Source: Marinosulfonomonas sp.
Lineage (GTDB): Bacteria; Pseudomonadota; Alphaproteobacteria; Rhodobacterales; Rhodobacteraceae
Direction of reading: 5' to 3'
Assembly (NCBI GenBank): GCA_015488685.1
Contig: WFNH01000074.1
Span: forward strand, 1-64,000
DNA: 64,000 nt
Shown: in pieces, positions 57,641 through 64,000 of the stretch
Layout of the letters: each line of letters begins with the position of its first letter
How positions within the stretch are numbered: the stretch's first letter is position 1
The notes under the pieces: model-generated
What the model was told of the DNA's origin: nothing
The model's database searches: none
What the model saw: only the letters and a program-made list of their open reading frames with translations
Made by a program: the position numbers and the translations under genes

Positions 57641-58321
57641 ATGGACCCGATTCTAACTGCCATAGATGATGCCTTGAAAAAAAAGGGATTAAGCGATGCG
57701 GCTGCTTCAAAGCTTGCTGTTGGGCACCCTTCTTTAATTAAGAATTTCCGCGCGCCTCGATCCGGTGAGAAACGCTATAATGTGGCAGGCCTCCAAAAAC
57801 TGGCCGATGTTCTTGACCTCGAATTCTATTTCGGCCCCAAGCGGGATGCAGAGCCTGAACTGGTCACCTCAATCGCCTCTGAAGACTTTACCCCGGTGCG
57901 GGTTTACACGGCCGAGGCCTCGGCAGGCCCCGGGCTGCTGAACCCCGAGGATGACCGGATCGGCACTCTGGCGTTCAAGAGGACGTGGTTGCAGCAAATC
58001 GGCCTGAACCCCGCCAAGGCAAGCATCCTGCGGGTCAAGGGTGACAGTATGGAACCGACCATCAAAGATGGCTCGATTGTCCTTGTGGACGAACAGAAAA
58101 AGCAACCTGTTGGCAACAGCATATTCGCGTTCATCGAGGATGATGAATTGCGGATCAAGCGGCTGGATGTGATCGATGGTGGCAAAAGCAAGGTGCTGAC
58201 CATCACCAGCGACAACCCGGACTATCCATCCGAGGTTCGTATAAACTCGGACATAAATAGGCTGCGCATATTGGGGCAGGTTGTCTGGACTGGGTATAAT
58301 TTGAAGGAAGGCGATAAATGA
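57641..58321 (+). CDS. Phage repressor, LexA/S24-like peptidase
   Basis: ILRVKGDSMEPTIKDGSIVLVDEQ and N-terminal HTH. Confidence 0.93.
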   Translation: MDPILTAIDDALKKKGLSDAAASKLAVGHPSLIKNFRAPRSGEKRYNVAGLQKLADVLDLEFYFGPKRDAEPELVTSIASEDFTPVRVYTAEASAGPGLLNPEDDRIGTLAFKRTWLQQIGLNPAKASILRVKGDSMEPTIKDGSIVLVDEQKKQPVGNSIFAFIEDDELRIKRLDVIDGGKSKVLTITSDNPDYPSEVRINSDINRLRILGQVVWTGYNLKEGDK

Positions 58322-58449
58322 GCAAGGAAACAAAACCGGCGTCCAGTAAGCGCTCGCAGCAACCGCTGACCAAAGTCATCAATTCCCAGCAGCCATCGAA
58401 AAACACATCCGAATTGAAACCGCCACCGCCCCCAAAGGAGAAAGAATAA
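58318..58449 (+). CDS. 43-aa Pro/Lys-rich protein translationally coupled to repressor
   Basis: ATGA overlap; MSKETKPASSKRSQQPLTKVINSQQPSKNTSELKPPPPPKEKE. Confidence 0.5.
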   Translation: MSKETKPASSKRSQQPLTKVINSQQPSKNTSELKPPPPPKEKE

Positions 58450-58450
58450 C

Positions 58451-59059
58451 CTATTTTGTTCTTAATTTAATCAGGGCAACATCATCAGCCGGAACGACAG
58501 TGATCATGTCGCCGAATGGGTCGCGCAGATTTTCGACCTCTTCCCATTCATCTGCCCGGCGGATATGTGTGACATAAAGAGCCACCGATCCGTCCTCGCC
58601 AAACCAGTGCGGGCCAGTGGCTGTATCTTCGAAGTCTTTGGTATTATCGCACATCAGATCGGTTCCATTGCTGCGTTGCACGATAATCTGCCTGACTTCG
58701 ATACTCTCTCTTTTGACCACCGACTTCAGCGCCGTATTGTGACCGTCCGCCATCGAGACCTTCGCCTTTCGAAGTGCGCGAAAGGTTAATTCCTGTCCCC
58801 ACCGCCGCCATCCTGCAGCAGCCAGCAACGCCATGACCAGCCCCGCAGTGATCCCGCACCATTGAGGCCATTCCATCGCGCCAGCCAGAGCCATCATGGC
58901 GCGCGCTATCAGGCCGAATACCAGACTGCGGAACACCACATCGACGGCTTGAAGGTTCTCGTCCTTGCCAATATAGGCCAGCCGGTATCCTAGATATCCG
59001 GCCACCAGCATGGTCAATGTGTCTATCGGCAGGGAAAGAAGGATGATAGCATCCTGCAT
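58451..59059 (-). CDS. Membrane protein of unknown function
   Basis: Two or more N-terminal hydrophobic segments; convergent with repressor operon. Confidence 0.6.
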   Translation of the reverse strand: MQDAIILLSLPIDTLTMLVAGYLGYRLAYIGKDENLQAVDVVFRSLVFGLIARAMMALAGAMEWPQWCGITAGLVMALLAAAGWRRWGQELTFRALRKAKVSMADGHNTALKSVVKRESIEVRQIIVQRSNGTDLMCDNTKDFEDTATGPHWFGEDGSVALYVTHIRRADEWEEVENLRDPFGDMITVVPADDVALIKLRTK

Positions 59060-59120
59060 TGTGACATCTCCTGTGGTTTCAGAAGTATCCTATCAGGCCG
59101 GATGGCATGTGTGTATCCGC

Positions 59121-59420
59121 TTATTCTCCGCGTTTCAGTTGCTTAATTCTTTCCGCCATTTCGACCATTTCCGGTGTATCCATCTGCATCGAAGGAAGTA
59201 TACTCGGCATCTTGCTTTCCTTTTCAAGCTTTGGCGCAACCGCATCCCGGATTTCCACAAGGGTGTCGATGATCTTGTCCAGTGCGGAAAACAGAACACC
59301 TGCAATCAGGGCCGACATGGCTGGCACCAGATAAAGGGCAATACCGGCGTTGAACATCGCGAATGCGAGGATGGCCGCAGCTGCGTAACAGGCCAGTGAC
59401 ATATACATCAGTATCAGCAT
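59121..59420 (-). CDS. Small membrane protein of unknown function
   Basis: MYMSLACYAAAAILAFAMFNAGIALYLVPAMSALIAGVLFSALDKIIDTLVEIRDAV. Confidence 0.6.
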   Translation of the reverse strand: MLILMYMSLACYAAAAILAFAMFNAGIALYLVPAMSALIAGVLFSALDKIIDTLVEIRDAVAPKLEKESKMPSILPSMQMDTPEMVEMAERIKQLKRGE

Positions 59421-59505
59421 AGTTTTCGCTCCATAAGAATTCTACTCTGGCGTGATCCTGACAGATTGAAATCTATTGGTCCATCCAGATTGGAAGCAAA
59501 ATCGT

Positions 59506-59619
59506 TTGCATGTTCGTGATTAGTGTCGCGCCCTCATTGGAAGCATAATATTTATAAATAACAATGATTTGCGCCGAACATGCAACTGGCGAACAAACAT
59601 GCAAGCCGATTTGCATGTT
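59506..59619. repeat. Four copies of AACATGCAA/TTGCATGTT near prophage left end
   Basis: 59506-59514 (inverted), 59577-59585, 59596-59604, 59611-59619 (inverted). Confidence 0.65.
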
Positions 59620-59982
59620 CCATTTGCGCCGATTGTGCTGGAACACCCCGTTAAAAGCCCTTTCAAGCCTTGTTTTATAGGGTCTTCAAGGTTGGCGCCG
59701 ATCCCCACGTTAAACGCCCTCACGCTCCGCTGCACCGCCCTACATGCCAGTTTTCCGGATTACTGCAATGTCACCGCAAAACCACCTGTTCTCCTGCTAC
59801 CCATGCCGTAATCCCTTTATTTATAAGGCCTCAACCCACTTAAGCCCAGAACATCCCGGATAAACCCAGTTACTGTAATAATCTCTGTCAACGCACACAC
59901 AGCTTGCACAACGCCCCATTGACCCGAATCCTGCTTGTCGCTATTAATTGAACAATCGTTCAATAATGTAAGCGAGGCCGCC

Positions 59983-61146
59983 ATGTTCAATGCTGTGATG
60001 AATTTCGATTTGGGTGAAGATGTTAACGCCATCCGCGACATGGTGCATCGCTGGGCGCAAGACCGGATCAAACCAATCGCCGCCGAGGTGGACGAAAAGA
60101 ACGAATTCCCCAATGATCTGTGGCGCGAGTTTGGCGAAATGGGCCTGTTGGGGGTGACGACGCCCGAAGAATACGGCGGGGCGGATATGTCCTATCTGGC
60201 GCATGTGATTGCGGTCGAGGAAATCGCGCGGGCGTCGGCCTCTATTGCGCTGTCTTATGGCGCGCATTCCAATCTGTGTGTGAACCAGATCAAAAGGAAC
60301 GGTACGGAAGAGCAGAAGATGAAATACCTGCCCAAACTGATCTCGGGCGAGCATATCGGCGCGCTTGCGATGTCCGAGGCGGGTGCGGGGTCGGACGTGG
60401 TTTCGATGAAGCTGAAGGCCGAGAAAAAGAACGGCTATTACACCCTGTCGGGCACCAAATACTGGATCACCAACGGGCCGGATGCCGACACGATCGTGGT
60501 TTACGCCAAAACCGACCCCGATGCCGGTGCGCGCGGGATCACGGCGTTTATTGTGGAAACCGACACCAAGGGGTTCTCGACCTCGCCGCATTTTGACAAG
60601 CTGGGGATGCGGGGCAGTAACACCGCCGAGCTGATTTTCGAAAATGTCGAAGTGCCGTTTGAAAACGTGCTGGGGGAAGAGGGGCGCGGGGTTGCCGTGC
60701 TGATGTCCGGTCTGGATTACGAGCGCGTGGTTTTGTCGGGTATCGGCACCGGCATCATGGCTGCCTGCATGGACGAGGTGATGCCCTATATCGCCGAGCG
60801 CAAGCAGTTCGGCCAGCCGATCGGGAATTTCCAGCTGATGCAGGCCAAGGTGGCCGATATGTATACCGCGATGAACTCCGCCCGTGCCTACACCTACGAG
60901 GTGGCCAAGGCCTGTGATCGCGGCGAGGTCACGCGGCAGGACGCGGCGGCCTGTGTGCTCTATGCGTCCGAGCAGGCGATGGTACAGGCGCATCAGGCCG
61001 TGCAGGCGATGGGCGGCACGGGGTATATGAACGAAAGCACCGTTTCGCGCCTGATGCGGGATGCCAAACTGATGGAGATCGGGGCAGGGACAAGTGAAAT
61101 CCGCCGGATGCTGATCGGGCGCGAGTTGATGGGGGCGATGGGGTGA
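59983..61146 (+). CDS. ivd: Isovaleryl-CoA dehydrogenase
   Basis: Acyl-CoA dehydrogenase signatures AMSEAGAGSDVVSMK and QAMGGTGYMNE; followed by mccB. Confidence 0.88.
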   Translation: MFNAVMNFDLGEDVNAIRDMVHRWAQDRIKPIAAEVDEKNEFPNDLWREFGEMGLLGVTTPEEYGGADMSYLAHVIAVEEIARASASIALSYGAHSNLCVNQIKRNGTEEQKMKYLPKLISGEHIGALAMSEAGAGSDVVSMKLKAEKKNGYYTLSGTKYWITNGPDADTIVVYAKTDPDAGARGITAFIVETDTKGFSTSPHFDKLGMRGSNTAELIFENVEVPFENVLGEEGRGVAVLMSGLDYERVVLSGIGTGIMAACMDEVMPYIAERKQFGQPIGNFQLMQAKVADMYTAMNSARAYTYEVAKACDRGEVTRQDAAACVLYASEQAMVQAHQAVQAMGGTGYMNESTVSRLMRDAKLMEIGAGTSEIRRMLIGRELMGAMG

Positions 61147-61254
61147 TGGGTATTCCAACCTGCTGCAAGATTATGCATCCCGCTCCTTGTTCTGTTCAAT
61201 TCGATTGCGACGATCTCCAATGCCGATCCAGAATTCCGACAAGAGTGGAAGTCC

Positions 61255-61698
61255 ATGATCACTAAAATGGACAAATGTTTTCAACAAAACGAGGTGTCGG
61301 CCTCTGTTTGCGTTGTTGGTATCCGTAATCAGTGTGTCAGTGATTTTAAGGCAGGGCGTGCGATTGCAGACTGGGGAACCCCTCGCTATTGTACAGATAT
61401 ATTAGTGCAATATGCGGAGGCGTTATTAGAGCAAGAGATTGTGCAAAACCTTGCTTGGGCCAGAAAAGAAAAGCTAAGGTTCCCTTTGACTTACGATAAT
61501 ACCTTTAATGATTTTATGCGTGCCGAAGTGAGTTGGAATGATTACATAGGGTCATATTGCCATGCGGTTACAAGCGAATATTCCAATGGAACAGCGCGTG
61601 GCGGATACATTCAAATTTGCCGTCTCAGATTGATTGTTAGCCGTGTTGTTGAAATGCGAACGTTTGGGCCGGAAAACGCGAGAGGAGCGATAAAGTGA
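61255..61698 (+). CDS. DUF1311/LprI-like protein, probably with damaged 5' end
   Basis: WNDYIGSYCHAVTSEYSNGTARGGYIQICRLRLIVSRVVEM pattern; in-frame signal-like LLVLFNSIATISNADPEF upstream but no ATG/GTG/TTG start in that frame. Confidence 0.6.
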   Translation: MITKMDKCFQQNEVSASVCVVGIRNQCVSDFKAGRAIADWGTPRYCTDILVQYAEALLEQEIVQNLAWARKEKLRFPLTYDNTFNDFMRAEVSWNDYIGSYCHAVTSEYSNGTARGGYIQICRLRLIVSRVVEMRTFGPENARGAIK

Positions 61699-62201
61699 AA
61701 CGAACTGTATTAGTAATGAGTATTCTTGCAACCCCCCTTTGGGCAGAGGAAAGCATAGTCAAACGCTATGGCCCCTTGCTGACCCAATGCTATGCGCAAG
61801 CCGCAGATACCGCCGCGCTGAAGGACTGTATCGGTGCGATGTCGGGCAACTGCATGGCCAAAGAGGATCAGGGTGAAACTACCTATGGCATGGCGACTTG
61901 CACCTCGTCCGAGACCGAGGTCTGGGACGGGTTTCTGAACAATGAATATCGCCAGACAATGACCTACTTCAAGGTGCAGGATATGGACGAGGCCGAATTA
62001 TTTCCCGAATTTGCCAACCGCGCCAATGCATTGAAAAAAGCGCAGCGGGCATGGCTGGTCTATCGGGATGCCGCCTGTGATCTGGAATATGCGCTGCCGG
62101 GGGCCGGGTCTATCCGGCAGCTGACCGGAACGGGGTGTATGTTGCAGATGACAGCCGAACGCACGATCGAGTTGAAGCAGATGCGGGAGGGCGAGAATTG
62201 A
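61695..62201 (+). CDS. DUF1311/LprI-like secreted protein
   Basis: Signal peptide; AWLVYRDAACDLEYALPGAGSIRQLTGTGCMLQMTAERTIELKQM. Confidence 0.78.
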   Translation: MKRTVLVMSILATPLWAEESIVKRYGPLLTQCYAQAADTAALKDCIGAMSGNCMAKEDQGETTYGMATCTSSETEVWDGFLNNEYRQTMTYFKVQDMDEAELFPEFANRANALKKAQRAWLVYRDAACDLEYALPGAGSIRQLTGTGCMLQMTAERTIELKQMREGEN

Positions 62202-62707
62202 GACGGAACGGTTTGAAATATGCAGCACCCGCGTTGCTGGCCCTGTGGACTGGGGCGGGGGCAGTTGCCGCACAAGAGTTGGTCTTTTCGATGCAAGCCA
62301 GCGAAAGTTGTCTGTCGGAAATGTCGGGTGATACGGACCCTTTGGCGTGCCTGGGCAATTCGGCAAGCCGGTGCATGGAGGAAACCGATGGCGGTTACTC
62401 CCGACTGGGAACACTCGGGTGTATTCAGGCAGAGTTGGTCGGGTGGGAAGACCGGATGAACGGCAGTTTCGCACAAATGCAGGTAAAAGATCAGATTGCC
62501 GATACCGAAGAGGGTGCGCAGGAGGTGTTCGGGCCAATGCTGCAAAAGATGCAGCGTGAATGGCTGGATTACCGCAATGCGCGTTGTGATTACATCGGTG
62601 CCAAAGAAGGCGGGGACGAGGCCTTTGAAGAGCGGCGCGATTGGTGCCGGCTGGAAATGACCGGCCTGCAAACGCTTCTTTTGCGCGATCTGGTGCGGAA
62701 TTATTAG
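62198..62707 (+). CDS. DUF1311/LprI-like secreted protein
   Basis: [22 protein letters not shown]...[17 protein letters not shown]; coupled to previous gene. Confidence 0.75.
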   Translation: MRRNGLKYAAPALLALWTGAGAVAAQELVFSMQASESCLSEMSGDTDPLACLGNSASRCMEETDGGYSRLGTLGCIQAELVGWEDRMNGSFAQMQVKDQIADTEEGAQEVFGPMLQKMQREWLDYRNARCDYIGAKEGGDEAFEERRDWCRLEMTGLQTLLLRDLVRNY

Positions 62708-62781
62708 GGAGTGGGTGCGGGAATGACAGGGTGTCAGCCGGTGGTTTTGGGAATGAATATTACAGGAAAGAGAGCTGGAAT

Positions 62782-64000
62782 ATGTCGAAACTGAACAGCA
62801 CGGCTTTGCCGTCCTCCGAAACTTTCCAGACCAACCGCAAGGGGCATCTTGCGGCCTTGGCGGTGATCAGCGAGGCGGCGGCTTTGGCCGCAGCGGGCGG
62901 TGGTGAACGGTCGCGAGACCGGCATTTGTCGCGGGGCAAGATGTTGCCGCGCGAACGGGTGGCGAACCTGCTGGATGCGGGCAGCCCTTTTCTGGAAATC
63001 GGCGCCACGGCGGCGCATGGCATGTATGGTGGTGCGGCCCCTTGTGCCGGTGTGATCGCAGGTGTCGGGCAGGTGCATGGCCGCGATGTGATGGTGGTTT
63101 GCAATGACGCCACCGTCAAGGGTGGCACCTATTATCCGATGACCGTGAAAAAGCACCTGCGTGCGCAAGAGATTGCCGAGGAGTGCAATCTGCCCTGTGT
63201 CTATCTGGTCGATAGCGGCGGGGCCAACCTGCCCAATCAGGACGAAGTATTCCCCGATCGCGACCATTTCGGGCGGATTTTCTATAATCAGGCGCAGATG
63301 TCTGCCAAGGGCATTGCCCAGATCGCCGTGGTGATGGGGTCTTGCACCGCGGGCGGGGCCTATGTGCCGGCGATGTCGGATGTGTCGATTATCGTTAAGG
63401 AGCAAGGCACGATCTTTCTGGCGGGGCCACCGCTGGTCAAGGCGGCAACAGGCGAAGTGGTGACGGCCGAGGATCTGGGCGGCGGGGACGTGCATACCCG
63501 CCTGTCCGGTGTGGCGGATTATCTGGCCGAAGATGATACACACGCGCTGGCGCTGGCACGGGAAGCGGTGCGGAACCTGAACGGGGGCGGCGGGGTGAAC
63601 CCCGCCCTACGGATGATTGCGCCCGAGGCGCCTGCCTATGATCCCGAGGAACTGTTGGGGGTGGTGCCAGCGGATTTGCGCACGCCTTATGACATTCGCG
63701 AGGTAATCGCGCGGGTGGTGGATGGCAGCCGGTTTGATGAATTCAAGGCACGGTTTGGTGAAACGCTGGTGACGGGGTTTGCGCATCTTAAGGGCTGTCC
63801 TGTCGGGATCATTGCCAACAACGGGGTGCTGTTTAGTGAGGCCGCACAGAAGGGTGCGCATTTTGTCGAGCTGTGCAGCCAGCGGAATATCCCGCTGATT
63901 TTCCTGCAAAACATCACCGGTTTCATGGTGGGTCGCAAATACGAAAACGAGGGCATCGCGCGCCACGGGGCCAAGCTGGTAACAGCCGTGGCAACCACCA
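62782..64000 (+). CDS. mccB: Methylcrotonoyl-CoA carboxylase beta subunit (runs off window edge)
   Basis: Carboxyltransferase motifs [65 protein letters not shown]; next to ivd. Confidence 0.9.
   Translation, partial: MSKLNSTALPSSETFQTNRKGHLAALAVISEAAALAAAGGGERSRDRHLSRGKMLPRERVANLLDAGSPFLEIGATAAHGMYGGAAPCAGVIAGVGQVHGRDVMVVCNDATVKGGTYYPMTVKKHLRAQEIAEECNLPCVYLVDSGGANLPNQDEVFPDRDHFGRIFYNQAQMSAKGIAQIAVVMGSCTAGGAYVPAMSDVSIIVKEQGTIFLAGPPLVKAATGEVVTAEDLGGGDVHTRLSGVADYLAEDDTHALALAREAVRNLNGGGGVNPALRMIAPEAPAYDPEELLGVVPADLRTPYDIREVIARVVDGSRFDEFKARFGETLVTGFAHLKGCPVGIIANNGVLFSEAAQKGAHFVELCSQRNIPLIFLQNITGFMVGRKYENEGIARHGAKLVTAVATT

Larger units (their letters stand above)
22620..59640 (-). mobile_element. 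Mu-like transposable prophage (ends approximate)
   Basis: Ordered S24 repressor, MuA, MuB, GemA, lysis, terminase, DUF935 portal, MuF, gpG, gpI protease, gpT capsid, DUF1320, tail tube, tape measure, GTA-like tail tip, spike, Dam. Exact ends and 5-bp duplication not resolved. Confidence 0.9.

Noticed and set aside
57653-58321. S24 protein as host LexA
   Set aside because: Gene is divergent from the phage early operon across an operator array and lacks a chromosomal LexA context; fits a phage repressor.
1-64000. Many long antisense ORFs in the six-frame track (e.g. 389-1180 +, 1188-2087 +, 9612-10835 +, 59944-61158 -)
   Set aside because: They lie opposite well-supported genes in GC-rich DNA and their translations show Arg/Pro/His-rich low-information composition.

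Overview
GC-rich alphaproteobacterial window, most likely Rhodobacterales/Roseobacter-type. The chromosomal left arm (about 1-20.5 kb) carries an M3 oligoendopeptidase start, a capsule module (kpsC, Wza/KpsD-type export protein, kpsS), a riboflavin operon (ribE, unknown gene, ribB/X, ribH, nusB), rpoH, rluD, an LRR protein, a DUF805 protein, an FAH-family gene broken by one stop codon, a DEAD-box helicase, an MFS transporter, a GlxA-type regulator, tRNA-His(GTG) and an MmcB-like gene. An AT-rich three-gene operon (GHKL ATPase with STAS-like segment, STAS-like/DUF4325 protein, membrane protein) sits at 20.6-22.5 kb. An apparently complete Mu-like transposable prophage occupies about 22.6-59.6 kb in reverse orientation: S24 repressor with operators, MuA, MuB, GemA, Mor/C-like regulator, lysis genes, terminase, portal, MuF, protease, capsid, tail genes, spike, Dam. 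The right arm has leucine-catabolism genes (ivd, mccB) separated by three DUF1311/LprI-like ORFs. Best leads: a stand-alone AT-rich gene in the early region homologous to the C-terminal module of the phage's own MuF head protein; the GHKL/STAS operon beside the prophage; a nuclease-toxin-like C-terminus on MuF; a canonical GGGAAAC -1 frameshift site joining the two tail-chaperone frames; and a three-copy repressor operator array. All homology calls come from reading motifs; no database search was run.
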